From Hygrocybe punicea (Eukaryota > Basidiomycota > Agaricomycetes > Agaricales > Hygrophoraceae), in NCBI GenBank assembly GCA_963556145.1, contig OY744469.1, positions 3,878,767-3,942,766 of the forward strand: a stretch of 64,000 nt of DNA, written 5' to 3'. The notes under the pieces were generated by a model, which had not been told where the DNA came from, did no database searches, and saw only the letters and a program-made list of their open reading frames with translations. The position numbers and the translations under genes were made by a program. Shown here in pieces: positions 48,383 through 59,622 of this stretch. Numbering within the stretch: the stretch's first letter is position 1; each line of letters starts with the position of its first letter.

Positions 48383-50332
48383 ATGCCCACCTCCACCCTC
48401 AATAAACCACACCCACCTCCACACTGGGGTGCTCACCATGAAAAACACAGAATGTTGAACGGCTGGAGTGCTTGGTCTGCTGGTGGCATCTCCTTGTCGG
48501 ATCCCCGAGCTGTACCAATGTACAGCACCAGCACCTGGCCAAATGGCGAGATCCACCATGGCTTTGCTGACTATCCACCACGACCCCGCAGCATCTCCTT
48601 CACCAGCCTCACACGGCATCTTTGGCGATACTTGCCAGCTCTTACGAGTCTATTCCCATCTTCATCGTCCACCCGACGATCCTCACGTGCATCATCATCA
48701 TCGGCGAAATTCTCCTTGACAACCGCCCCAGCAGCCTCCACAGCCCGCTTCGTCCTGCTCTGCAGTCTCTGGTACATGACCTCCGCACTCTCATCCAACA
48801 CCGGAAAGGCGATCATGATTCAGTTCCGCTACCCCGTCACTCTCACCATCGTCCAGTTTGGCTTTGTGGTATTGTACTGCCTGCTCTGCATGTCACCCCT
48901 TGTCCAGATCTCCAGGCTGCGCACGCCTACGCGAGCCATTGTCAGCAAGACCTTACCGATGGGGATGTTTCAAGTCGGAGGTCACATGTTTTCGAGCATG
49001 GCTATTTCAAGGATCCCTGTCAGCACGGTGCACACCATCAAGGTATGCTGCACTCTCTTCCGTGTCGTGAGCTTGCACCTTGTTTGGGCTTAAAGTTCTG
49101 GTTGGTCTGCTTAGGCACTCTCCCCACTCTTTACCGTAGCGGCTTACGCACTCCTATATGGAGTGAGCTACTCGCCAAGAACATACATTTCCCTGTGCCC
49201 GCTTACCATTGGAGTCATGCTGGCGTGCTCGTTCGACATGTCTGCGTCGAATGCCATCGGATTGCTTTGTGCATTTGGCTCCGCTCTCGTCTTTGTGAGC
49301 TCCAACATCTTTTTCAAAAAGATCATGCCTTCGGAATGTGGGGGGACGCCCCAGCTGACCGCCCACAAACTTGACAAGCTGAATCTCCTCTTTTATTCCT
49401 CCGGGATGGCATTCCTCCTCATGATCCCCATCTGGCTCTCGTACGATCTACCCGTCTTGTTTGCCGCACAGGCCAACCCCGAGCACATAGCACATCCGAA
49501 TCACGGACATACCACCCCACACTCCGTACCGTACTACTTCTTCATGAATGGGACGGTGCACTTCGCACAGAACTTGATCGCATTCGTGATTCTCGCGTCG
49601 ACGTCCCCGGTCACCTATTCCATCGCTTCGCTCATCAAGCGTGTCGCCGTCATCTGCATTGCGATCGCATGGTTCAGCCAATCTGTGCATCCTGTGCAGG
49701 GGATCGGGATCGCCATGACGTTCGCGGGACTGTACATGTACAACACTGCCAAGAGCGATGTGCAGCGGGGCGAGAGCAAGATGCGGCGCATGGAGGCGGC
49801 CCGGGGACTGATTCTGCCTAGCAACAAGGTCGATGTGCGGGCGTTGAACGGCACGGAGTCGCCCCCTCCGGAGCGGAATGACCTGTCCCTGGCGGAAGCT
49901 ACGGGCATGGTACCGGCGTCAGCGTATAGCCGGCCGAGGGGGGCTTCGTCTGCATCGCATGCTATGCCGTCCGCCAAGTATCCGCCGCAACCGCCTTTAC
50001 CACTGGTACGGATGCCGCCGAGCCTCACCATCCAAACAACGCCGATCACGGCAAAAGTATCTCCATCAGCCGACTGGCAGATGCCGATGCCGATAGACTC
50101 GTACCCATCACCTCCCCCGTCCCTGGAGGACTCGCCGTCGCATGATCCAGTGCCGCTACCTCTGGGACATGGACATGGACGTGGACACGAATACGAACAC
50201 GAATACGGAAACGGACATGGACACGGATATGGACGCGGACACGGACACGGACACGGACACTCGGGCGGGTGCAACCAAGAGGGGCTTGTTTTCGACGGGT
50301 TCCCGCTGGCTGCTGCCACAGTCTCAGCGTAG
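48383..50332 (+). CDS. TPT-family (SLC35-like) transporter, Sly41-like
   Basis: Exons 48383-49042 and 49115-50332 give 625 residues. The first 130 residues are soluble and Pro/Ser-rich. About ten hydrophobic helices follow, with blocks TGKAIMIQFRYPVTLTIVQF, MFQVGGHMFSSMAISRIPVS, VHTIKALSPLFTVAAYALLY, AIGLLCAFGSALVFVSSNIF and SPVTYSIASLIKRVAVICIA, as in triose-phosphate/nucleotide-sugar transporters such as yeast Sly41 of ER and Golgi membranes. The substrate cannot be read from sequence. A 200-residue cytosolic tail is Pro/Ser-rich and ends in a Gly/His repeat. A second in-frame Met at 48452 is an alternative start. Confidence 0.88.
50161..50272 (+). repeat. GGACAC/GGACATG minisatellite coding a Gly-His tail
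   Basis: Inside the TPT transporter gene a hexamer family (GGACAC, GGACATGGA, GGACACGAA) repeats for about 110 bases and encodes alternating Gly and His with some Arg, Glu and Tyr (GHGHGYGRGHGHGHGH). The array is free of stops in several frames and on the other strand, which explains long shadow frames there. A Gly/His tail could bind Zn, Ni or Cu, but could also be pure slippage. Confidence 0.8.
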
Positions 50333-50563
50333 CGATTGCGCTTGCGCCTGCATTTTTTATCCCAGTGACGCACAATTCCTGCTCATCACACTTATTCCAA
50401 GCTTCCTCATAATTTCCTTCCTTTCGCATTATATATATCTCTTCATTATAGACGCCCAGATCGATGCTTCCGTTATCGCAATATTTATTTCAATCTTATC
50501 TTATCTTATTAGATTCAGAATAGATTTAAGCTTCAAAGTTCTTTTAACCGAAAGCCCGTTAAG

Positions 50564-51837
50564 ATGGCCACTGAGGTACATGAGGATATCCAAGCCAGTG
50601 TAGCTATACAAGACACTGACACTGACGACGATGCCGAGGAGCCACAGAACGCACTAACGTCCAAGTTCACAGCAGAAGAGTGGAAGGCGCTGAAGGAATT
50701 CCGGGTAAAGTGTCACAGTTTTGGATTTACATTCGACTTGACGTTTGTGGGCCCGTTCGTAACAGAAAACGCTGAGCGAGGTGTTCTCGGAAAGCTATCG
50801 AGACATGCCGGGGTCGGGGTCGGGGCCAGAGGCGGAGGCGAAGATTAGGGATGGGTGCATCAAACTCTGGGGCGTCACGATTGACGCCGACAATCCGGTA
50901 GACGCACGGGTGAGCGTCGTGCTAATGAAGTTCCTTCGAGCGAGGTGTGTCCCATCCCTCTACTCGTATGTGATCCGGCGATATACTGACAGATCCCGGG
51001 CGTGGCAAGGAACCTCAACGTCCAGGCAGCGCAAGAGATGATGGTGCAGACACTGCGATGGCGGGAGCAGTTCGGTGTTGCTGCTGCCATGCGGGAAGAG
51101 TTCCCCAAGGAGGTTTTTGGGATGCTCGGGCATGTGTACGGGCACGACAAGGAGGGCCGGCCTGTTTCGTGCGTTTGGCTCAGTTTTTTCCTCGAGCATG
51201 ATGGGGTATTGACAACAAGACATTAACAAGGTATAATTTGTACGGGGCGAACAAGGACCTGGAAGCGGTGTTCGGGGATGTGAAGCGGTTCCTTCGGTAA
51301 GAAATAAGGACACTTGTGGAGGGACATTATTCTTATGGTCTTGAATAGGTGGCGTGTTGCCCTGATGGAGAAGTGTGTGTTACTCCTTGACTTTGAGACT
51401 GTCGATCAAACGGTGCAGGTTCACGGTGAGCAGAAGCAGATGGGGTTTGTCTTTGACTGACTCGGACACGGTTGTGCTTAGATTATGAAGGAGTGGGCCT
51501 GAGCAGTCGGGACAACAACTCGAAGAATGCAGCTGCAGAAGCAACGAATATATTCCAGAACCACTATCCGGAGATGTTGGTGAGCAGTATCGTCAGTATG
51601 TACTGTGAATAAATGTCGTTGTTCAAGAGTGATGTTCAGGCGCAAAAGTTTTTCATCAATGTTCCGACAGTGTTGAGTTGGATGTTTTGGATTTTCAAGG
51701 CGTTGCTTTCTTCCAGGACGTTGGCGAAGATGGCAGTCGTTGGGAGCGGACACCGAGAGATCAAGAACGCGCTACTCAGAGTGATTGACGCAGAAGAGTT
51801 GCCGAAAAAATACGGAGGCAAATCTGTTGGTTTCTGA
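50564..51837 (+). CDS. SFH5: Phosphatidylinositol transfer protein SFH5 (Sec14-like)
   Basis: CRAL-TRIO protein; yeast Sfh5 acts at the ER/plasma membrane and can bind haem. Seven exons (50564-50704, 50766-50944, 51010-51168, 51231-51296, 51349-51425, 51482-51579, 51640-51837) give 305 residues. Family blocks: IKLWGVTIDADNPVDARVSV, LMKFLRARNLNVQAAQEMM, EEFPKEVFGMLGHVYGHDKE, GANKDLEAVFGDVKRFLRWR, LLDFETVDQTVQVHDYEGV, FFINVPTVLSWMFWIFKAL and SGHREIKNALLRVIDAEELP. Exon phases agree at all junctions. It is closely followed by the next gene on the same strand, 60 bases after its stop. Confidence 0.94.
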
Positions 51838-51897
51838 TTCTGATTCTGAATTTGGATAATTATTATCTTGTATTTTTACTCAATTTGCTCACCGACG

Positions 51898-53436
51898 ATG
51901 AGATATTCTACTCGTCGTGGATCACTGTCCGCCAGCGATCCACACGCTCTTCACACTGAACTGAACAATCGTTCTTCTTCCTCTACGCTGTCCATCGTCA
52001 GGATATCGCCAGACCAGCAGCCCCAGCAACATCGTCGCAGTAAACTGAGCCAGTCTCCCCGTCTGTCTTTTGCTTCTTCCTCGTTCTCTTCTCCGCCGAG
52101 TCCTCGTCCTCACCGCTCTTCTTCGACGACCAAGCAACATTTCCCCCCAGATCAGCTCATCGACCTCGCCCGCCAATCAACTGCACCTCGCTTCCAGTCC
52201 ATTGCCCCAGCGGTCTCTCCGCTGTCCTTTACCCCGCTCCCTCCTTCAATATTCCTCCCTTTCGTCGACCGTCCTTCAGAAGTATCTGCACTCATATCAA
52301 CCCCGCCTTCCGCAAAGCTCTTCTCCCTCCTCGCTCAGACTTTCCCACCTACTGCTACTCCCTCTCCAGTACAACCTCCCCTTGACGACTTTCCACCAGA
52401 CCCCGCTTCCTGGTCCTACTCTCACCTCTCCTCATGGCTCACTCAGGTTGACCGCAACGCAGCCCCAGACGCACTCTGGGTCTTCCACGCCCGTAAATGC
52501 ATCCTCTCCCGTAGCGAGCTCATTTGGGAGCGCGTAAAAGGCGCATTCGGCATCCCCCCAGAACTTGACGTCGATTGCCTTCCCCTCATTGACGAAAACA
52601 GCACCCATGACGATGTCTTTGAGAGCGAGAGCGACAGTAGCGGCGTCGGTATCCCGGGAAGGCGCAGCAGCATGGGTACCGGCGCGTGGTTCGGCTGGGA
52701 CGCAATGCAGCATTCGCCCATCGCCGAACATTCCACATCCATATCCCCCACCACCCCTCCGCTTCCTCTTGACCCCCCAGATCCAAATTACCTGGCTGTC
52801 CCACAACTCACAATCGCCCACCTGTTGACCCAACCCACATCCACCCCCCAGCAGACTCCCGCCAATGGTACCGAAGCAGGGCTCCATGGTATTTCCGAGG
52901 CAGCGGAGGATGATGACGACGCAGCTCCAACCAACCCGAACGACGACGGGGACCCACCTCATATACACGGCCTGCGCTTTAGCACGGCACCCCTTCCATT
53001 CACACCGTTACGCTCGCCCACATCCTCACCACTCTCCTATCCGGTCATGGACTCTGCCCTCTCTTCGCGCAGCGGGAGTTTCTCCTCCCTTGTGGGCCCT
53101 GGACCCCGCCGCTCCTCCTTCCGCCGCTCCACCTCCTTTGGCAGCCTCATGATGTCCGCTCCCGGCCTACCCGCGCCCACTCTCGGGGCCGCTTCTGGGT
53201 ACGAGGCCCGGCGCGGCGACGGAGGCCCGTTATTCCCCAGCACCTTTGCCCGGATGGCAGCGGGTGGGTGAGTCGTCGGTTCTGCCCTTCGTTCTTTGCT
53301 TCAGGAGCTGATGGCCGGCGTGTGATTATTTGTCCTGCGTAGTGGCCCATCTGTACGCGCGCCGACTATGCGTGAGGCCTCCGACGAAGTTCCGCCTGTG
53401 CCTGCAGGCGCGGGCGACTTTGAAATAAGTTCGTGA
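51898..53436 (+). CDS. Uncharacterised Ser/Pro-rich protein
   Basis: Exons 51898-53267 and 53343-53436 give 487 residues. No known domain was recognised. The sequence is largely disordered (LSFASSSFSSPPSPRPHRSS, FTPLRSPTSSPLSYP). The one ordered-looking part, about residues 165-225, reads PPDPASWSYSHLSSWLTQVD...DALWVFHARKCILSRSELIW. Ser-Pro and Arg-x-x-Ser patterns (RRSSFRRSTSFGS) would suit kinase control. It starts 60 bases after SFH5 on the same strand, so the 5' leader must be very short or overlap the SFH5 3' UTR. The second exon restores a short acidic end (DEVPPVPAGAGDFEISS). Confidence 0.7.
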
Positions 53437-53779
53437 GACAGGACGATGGTGGGGGCGAGTCTGAGTGAGTGGGGAGATTGTCTATGCCTATATGACATAG
53501 ATCAGGTTCTGCAATGATGTGCCTCCTCGTCCGCCCATCCTTCCACGCAAATTCTGCCATTTTTTCAACTCCGTATCCACACCCAAGAATTCCAACCGAT
53601 CGCAACTGTTTTCCGCTGCCATGTAAATGTACCCGATCAACGACCTAAGGCTTCGTGCACGCTGTTGTTAAAAAATGAAATCGCTTGTCCACTTTAATCT
53701 TTACCAGTAACAAACAAAACTTGTGATACAATATGGGAGAGACTACGCGAGGATGTGAAGTATTATTGGTGTATGAAAA
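53437..53779. other. Convergent intergenic region
   Basis: Lies between the stops of the Ser/Pro-rich gene and the small membrane protein gene and should hold both 3' UTRs. No gene or repeat was recognised. Confidence 0.45.
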
Positions 53780-54233
53780 TCAAACTTGACGCGGCGGTTC
53801 TCCTTTGCTCGACTCCTCACTTCCCGGAGATATCCTCGGTTCACGCTGTGCACGATGTTCGGCGAGTTTCTGTCACAATGTGTTAGTATCGGGAATTTCA
53901 GCATATACCAAGTGTAGACTTGCCGCTTTCAGCGTGCTGACCGTCGAGATAATAGTATCGAGCGTCGCTTCGGATAATTCGGTCGCCTGTGGTCGCCAAG
54001 CCAAGACATTTTATGATATGTACTGATGGAGAGGAAAGAAAACGTACGGTTTCAGCGGCCTGCTTGCCAAAGGCACTCGCCCGCGCCTTACGGTCGTCGT
54101 CCCAGCCCGGATGGCTGGTGCCGTTGTGACGGGTGCTTTGACACCACGGCTTGCCATCTGATTTATGGGTCGTCCACCACGCAGCAGCTGCGCCGCCGAT
54201 GAGGAACCAAACGATGCGAGAGGGCATGGTCAA
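53780..54233 (-). CDS. Small single-pass membrane protein, uncharacterised
   Basis: Exons 54233-54048, 53986-53924 and 53869-53780 give 112 residues. The N-terminus MTMPSRIVWFLIGGAAAAWW is one hydrophobic segment with no cleavage-site look, so a membrane anchor is likely. A polar His/Trp part (HNGTSHPGWDDDRKARAS) and a helical segment (TELSEATLDTIISTVSTLKA) follow, then a basic Pro-rich end. The second intron (53870-53923) starts with GCAAGT rather than GT. The architecture resembles small mitochondrial inner-membrane proteins, but no family was recognised. Met 3 (54227) is an equally good start. Confidence 0.6.
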
Positions 54234-54544
54234 TTATCGAGGGTTTGGGTTCGTGTAAAGTGTATGAGGATTAAGGATGAAGTTGAAGCTCAAGGCTGGT
54301 CGTTGACATCGTTCAAGAACGGGGACCCTTTATAGGGGACGGGAACGGGCTACGTATCTGTTCGGCCGCTGTCTGCTGCGACTGCGACAACTGCGCCGGT
54401 CATACGTGTGTGGCTGTGTTTTCGGCACGGAGAGGCTTGTCACGTGGACTGAACACAGGTCCAAAAAAACGGACCAGCAAGACCATACATATACTCAAGT
54501 ACACATATGTTGTGTTCCAGCTTCTCAAGCCAACAATAGAGTGG
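54234..54544. other. Intergenic region, 311 bases
   Basis: Between the start of the small membrane protein and the stop of the oxidoreductase, both on the minus strand. It should contain the promoter of the former. No gene or repeat was recognised. Confidence 0.4.
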
Positions 54545-56052
54545 TCACTCCTCAGGAACGAAAGATGATAGTGGTCGACTTCCTAAACCCGTCTTTAACA
54601 TGGCCGTCAGTCAGACATCTATCAACACGGACAGTGCGAGAACACACCTTCGCGTAAACGTTCTCAATCCACTGCATGTTTTGAATGGAATCCTCAGCAG
54701 TTATCCAGGTCTGCGGGCTGCGTCCCTTGATCTTGTCGATAAACGCCTCGAGTTGGTAACGGTATGTAGTCCACCAATCTTCTCCCTTGCCTTCGCCATC
54801 GGGGAACCTGTAGACCTTATACTCTTTAACATTGCACTTCTTCCCATCCCTGCCTTTCGTGGTCACGCGAATGCGGTGATAAAGCGTCGGAGCAATGAAA
54901 TTGTACAGCTCGACATCTCCGTTTGCACATGTAACGACAGCGCTGATTTCTGGCATCGACGGGATGATTTTGAACGGAACACCGAGGTCGGCCTTGACCG
55001 TAGCGGTGACAGCGTTGGGCAAGGAAAGCGTCGCTGTGATTGCACGGTCCACTAGGCTAGGGGTCGACGGTACTTTCGATGGCACCAATATCGGGATCGC
55101 GTCGATCACGGAGGTGGGATCGGAGGATGTGAGGTAACGAATGCAGTTGAGGGTGTAACCTGTCAAAAATCAAAAGACACGCCGTTACGGGTTTTGTCTT
55201 CTTTAGACAGTTGAGAGGACTCACAGCCCATATCCATCATGGCGCCTCCGCCCAAAGAATAATTGTACCTAATATCATCTAGTTTGAACAAGATGTTAGG
55301 AATGGATAAGCTGGCGGAGATGCTTTTGATGGCGCCTAGGTCGCCGCTGTCCAAAATGCGTTTCACTCGTTGAATAGCAGGGTGAAACCTGAGGCGTGTT
55401 GATTCTGAATCCCCACATCAACCGAACATACGTACCTGTAGTGAAAGGCCTCGAGGAGGACCAACCCTTTGCATTCCGAAAGCTCGAACATTTTTCGCGT
55501 CTCTTCTGCGGTATTGGACGACGGCTTCTCGAGAAGGACGTGCTTTCCGGCGGCAAGGGCCTTCATGGTCCATTCATAATGAAGTCCATTTGGGAGCTAC
55601 GGATAAGAAAAAACACATTATCAACGATCTTGCGATGCTAGAGCAGATCGTACGGGGTTGTATACAGCATCAATCTCGGAATCATTCAACAGTTCTGGAT
55701 GAGACACTATCGGGTTCACAAGTCGTTCAACTGTACTTGAACTCCACACACCTTGATACCCGTTTGTTCCACCGTACACTTTAGGGATCCCATGCTTCTT
55801 TGCGAACGCTGCTGCCCGAGCTTTGTCCCGTGCTGCGACGGCACATACGACAACCTCGCGGTGGCTGACAGCAGGCGATATCAGCGCAACGGGGGCAATG
55901 GCAGCTCCACCTAGAATTCCGAATCTGATGGGTTCGCTATCACTGGTTGGGGGTACATTGGGTGGTTTATTGGCCTAGAGTTGTCAGCGCGTTCAGCAAG
56001 TTTACATATGTAAGTCACTGACAGTGTACACCCGTTTTATAAGTGCGAACAT
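54545..56052 (-). CDS. Gfo/Idh/MocA-family NAD(P)-dependent oxidoreductase
   Basis: Seven exons (56052-56023, 55974-55752, 55706-55654, 55596-55436, 55388-55225, 55159-54648, 54592-54545) give 396 residues. The Rossmann start IRFGILGGAAIAPVALISPA and the conserved lysine block GKHVLLEKPSSNTAEE are clear. Further blocks are VLLEAFHYRFHPAIQRVKRI and SLGGGAMMDMGCYTLNCIRY; the end is YAKTGLGSRPLSSFVPEE. Best look is the dimeric dihydrodiol dehydrogenase/D-xylose 1-dehydrogenase (NADP+) group; the sugar or diol substrate is not determined. A short first exon (MFALIKRVYT) is separated by a 48-base intron. It diverges from PAF1 with 242 bases between starts. Confidence 0.9.
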
Positions 56053-56294
56053 AACGCTGTAAAAAAATTCCAAAAACGATGAGCTGCCAGGACTAGTGTT
56101 AGAAGTTGTGTTAGAAACCCGACCTGAAGCCTTTAAGTCGCCTTTAAGTTGTGTGAATACAGCACACCGCGAGTGGACGCCAAGAGCGATTTGCTCTCCA
56201 GTACAACGTACAGAACCAAGGTTTGTGGCTTGTCAGTTCCTGCGAACGTCGTCGCTGAACCCAGAAGTGGTTTCTCTTAGAAGTCTTGTTCACA

Positions 56295-57943
56295 ATGAGC
56301 TTGAAGAAAAGGTCAGAACCGTTGAAATCTATCCCTCTGACGTTCACTGAACAAAATCATTTCATTCTTCACAGCAAACTCGACCTCCTAGTTCGTGTCC
56401 GGTACTCCAATCCCCTTCCTTCCCCGCCATGTCCCCCAAAACTGCTCGACATCCCAACGAATCCCATCCGTTATGCCTGTCCAGAATTTCTCAATGCCAT
56501 CGCGAACAACACACCGCTACCCATGATCGTAGACGCCGAGTGTGGCATGCCACTGGACTTGGGGAGATGGGAATGCCTGTGGGAAGAGGATGCTGACGAC
56601 TCCTGTACATTGGTGTCCCCCACAACATCTTTTCTCGACTCGGTGCTGATGCTACGGTGTATTTTGGTGTTGCAGCATTAAATCCGGACCCGACACATCT
56701 GCCAATACTTGATCCAAAAGATGCGTTTCTACTTGGCGACCCGACCGCGTCAGGATCATATATAAACGGGGGCCACTCTGGTTCTAGTAGTGGCCCTCCT
56801 ACTCCTGCGCCGGTACACGTTCCTTGGTTACGCAAAACCGAGTACATTAGCAGGGAAGGGGTCCAACGATCTTCAGCACAAGAGCCGTACGTCTCGTTTC
56901 TTCTCGTCCGTGCGACTACCTCTTAACTATTCAATTGTACCAGAAAACAAACATTATCTACCGCCATAGACGTCTCTCCCGCTGCGCAAATCCGTGACAT
57001 CGAAGCGTCCTTCGTAGCCTGCAATGACTCATTCTCCCTCACTTCCCTCCACCACCCCAATAAACCTAAAGTCACTGCCGTCGAATCTTTCGAGATCTTG
57101 CCTGATGCAGATATCTGGGCCAATGCATACGATCTATTCCGATTTTCTGAACGGCCCGGAGAACGACCAGTTGATGTTGTGCGTCACGGACCTTTTTTGA
57201 ACGTCGCGGTAGATTGGAATTGACCGATGGATACTTCTCAAACACAGGTCGATGATCCTAGATTAGATTGCGCCATCCTACGACCCATGAAAGCAGACGG
57301 CGATCATTTCCTTGCGTACTATCTGACGCCGGACGACGAGTCAGCCCTCAATTTCAAGACTGCACGATTCGAACAAGCTCCTTACGAGGTGGGAGAAAAT
57401 CAAGAGGCAAGCTTTACACTATGGGAGGCCTGTGTAATCACTTATCCTTCTTTTTGTTCGCAGCCAACTCTCTTTAACTTCGTACGAGATTACGAGACGG
57501 TGAAAGTCGAACAAGAAGTCTCGAACGAGTTCTTGCTAGTTTTGGACGATGGGGGTTCCGACATGGATACCAGAATTGCGGACGCAAGCAACACGACCCC
57601 ACAGCGGAGAGGGAGAGGCGCCTATTACAAAAACATCGAGAGAAAGATGATTCTGAAAAAGAAACGTGTCAATGTGAGTTTCCCGCTGCTCCGCTCGTTT
57701 CAAGAATAATGACTTGCAACACGTTCTCTGCTTTGCCATCAGGCACACGAGTCATACCCAAATAAATGGGACATTATTCAGTTGACGCATGTCGCGATGA
57801 GTAATGAAGAGGAAGAAGAACGCGATGACCTGCTGACAGAAGTTATCGACCCGATGTTTATGCGTGGAGGTGAACTGGATGCCGATGGCGAGGTGGAGCC
57901 CGACGAAGGAACTGCGAGAGAAAGAGAAGTGGACATATTGTAG
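56295..57943 (+). CDS. PAF1: RNA polymerase II-associated factor PAF1
   Basis: Core subunit of the PAF1 complex in transcription elongation and histone modification. Seven exons (56295-56311, 56375-56604, 56676-56886, 56944-57178, 57248-57406, 57464-57673, 57743-57943) give 420 residues. Blocks: MSLKKSKLDLLVRVRYSNPL, PPKLLDIPTNPIRYACPEFL, PLPMIVDAECGMPLDLGRWE, VPWLRKTEYISREGVQRSS, NAYDLFRFSERPGERPVDV and LFNFVRDYETVKVEQEVSNE. The C-terminus is acidic. The first exon is 17 bases. The intron at 57407-57463 begins with GCAAGC and is 57 bases without a stop, so retention would insert 19 residues into ENQE|PTLFNF. Confidence 0.94.
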
Positions 57944-58117
57944 TTGATTTGGACTTTACCGCGCTCTCATGCACTCAGGTGTCAGGCTTCGTCTGTAATG
58001 GAGCGACCAAACTCAAATTTCCCTAGGCGCCAAAGCATTCTCAGTAAAACCAATCAGGCAAACAACAAACAGTGACCTTACCTTATTTGTGACAAACACG
58101 GTAACGACTAGATCGGT

Positions 58118-58153
58118 GACCGCTCCCTCTTTATAATATGAGAGGGATCGGTC
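58118..58153. repeat. Inverted repeat downstream of PAF1, 13-bp arms
   Basis: Arms 58118-58130 and 58141-58153 (GACCGCTCCCTCT against AGAGGGATCGGTC) pair with one mismatch around a 10-base AT loop. It lies 22 bases before the terminal-repeat element and 175 bases after the PAF1 stop. It may be part of another element border. Confidence 0.6.
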
Positions 58154-58175
58154 TAGCTGGGTTTGAAATGGCAGG

Positions 58176-58746
58176 ACGAGCGGTTCCCACGCTCAAAAAG
58201 GGAATTTTGAACGGCATCTCTATGGCTTGTTGTAAATGTTAGGTATACAAAGTATTATATCTTATTATTTTAGATAATGCAAGTTTGTTGATTGATGTCG
58301 ATAGCTATGGTCCCTCCACTTGGTGACCCATTTGTCTTCCATATGGGCCATTCGCTTCAAAAATACCTTTGCATCACCTAGATGCACTCAAAGCTCTAGC
58401 GGCTCTGACAGTACCTCACTGCTCATTGTTGCGATCGGCATGAGGAAGAATTTGACCTCCAAGCGTTACTTGTGGGAAATTTGTTCAGTGGAGAGCCATT
58501 ACTAGTAATGAAGAAACCACGAAAACGCGGCCTGTGAAGGAAACAAAGTCTGTTGAAACAGCTATATGAACCTGGATATCAGAAATACAAAAGACCCGCC
58601 CTCGTTTGGCACTGGCTTCTCCAGAGTGGATCATTCATAGTTCTTTCCACCAACTCAATCGATATAATACATTGTATACCTAACATTTACAACAAGCCGT
58701 AGAGATGCCGTTCAAAATTCCCTTTTTGAGCATGGGAACCGCTCGT
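58176..58746. mobile_element. Non-autonomous TIR element (MITE-like), 571 bp
   Basis: The arms 58176-58260 and 58662-58746 are inverted repeats of 85 bp with three mismatches by eye, beginning ACGAGCGGTTCCCA. The interior, about 400 bases, contains no open frame of recognisable protein. Length and long terminal repeats fit a non-autonomous DNA transposon mobilised by an enzyme encoded elsewhere. The near identity of the arms suggests recent movement. A target-site duplication was not obvious. Confidence 0.85.
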
Positions 58747-58810
58747 TACGAGTTCTTTTAATTTATTAAAAGACTCGTTCTTTATAAGACCTGGTTCAGT
58801 GAGGCTTCAT

Positions 58811-58845
58811 AATTAATTAATTAATTGATTGATTAATTAATTAAT
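58811..58845. repeat. AATT/GATT simple repeat
   Basis: Nine tandem tetramers of AATT with two GATT variants. It marks the change from mixed-composition DNA to the AT-rich block that fills the rest of the window. Confidence 0.85.
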
Positions 58846-59622
58846 GTTCGTGCAGCCTATAGAGAAATGTTTTCTGCACAAGAGATATGATTCTACTTCT
58901 GATACCAGAAAATCAGTTACAGTGGGGGCCATGTTTGGACCAGCTTACATAAGAATCCAAATATGGGTGGTCTCTGCAAAGACAAACTACCGTCTAATTA
59001 TATTCAAAATATTCATATCATCTTCAATTCTTATCAGAATCGGCTGAAAATTGAACTGCTGACTAATACAACCATTTCGAGTCAGTTGTGATGGTAACAT
59101 GTGACCACTCTAACCATATATGGTAATTTCTCACATTGCATACCAAATTTTGTGCTGATCATAACAGTGCCCATCACATGTGACAGGTCTAACCATATAA
59201 GGTAATTTTACATAATGTATGCTGAATTTAATTCTGATCATGATACTTATTGTTGTACATAATAGATCATATTATATCACATCATAATACATATTTCATC
59301 ATATATTTGAGTCTGTATGATGGATTTGAGCTATTACAAATATGTACAAATAGATGTAAATAAAGACAAATAAAATGCTTATTTGCTGATATCATCAGTA
59401 GACATTTGTGAGTGATGTTGCAACTTGGTCTTATGACAAACAAACAAACCCAATATGGTTAGATTACTTTGTATTTCAATTTTGGTTTTGGTCAATTTTC
59501 TTATGTAATCATGATTATGTAATCATTAGTCATATCACCATTTGAACCCAGACTTTGAACCTTATTGCGCTTTTGCCTCTTGAACCTGAACCACCACCTT
59601 TCCTATTTGGTGCGTTAAGTCC
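58846..59622. other. AT-rich stretch without a recognisable gene
   Basis: Strongly AT-rich and poor in CpG. Two related segments containing TCTAACCATATA(T/A)GGTAATTT occur near 59110 and 59189, a degenerate direct repeat of about 80 bases. No protein was recognised in any frame. Confidence 0.5.

Noticed and set aside
49615..50373. 252-codon minus-strand open frame rich in Cys, Pro and Arg
   Set aside because: It is the antisense of the TPT transporter tail; the low-complexity hexamer repeat keeps all frames open. No protein family character.
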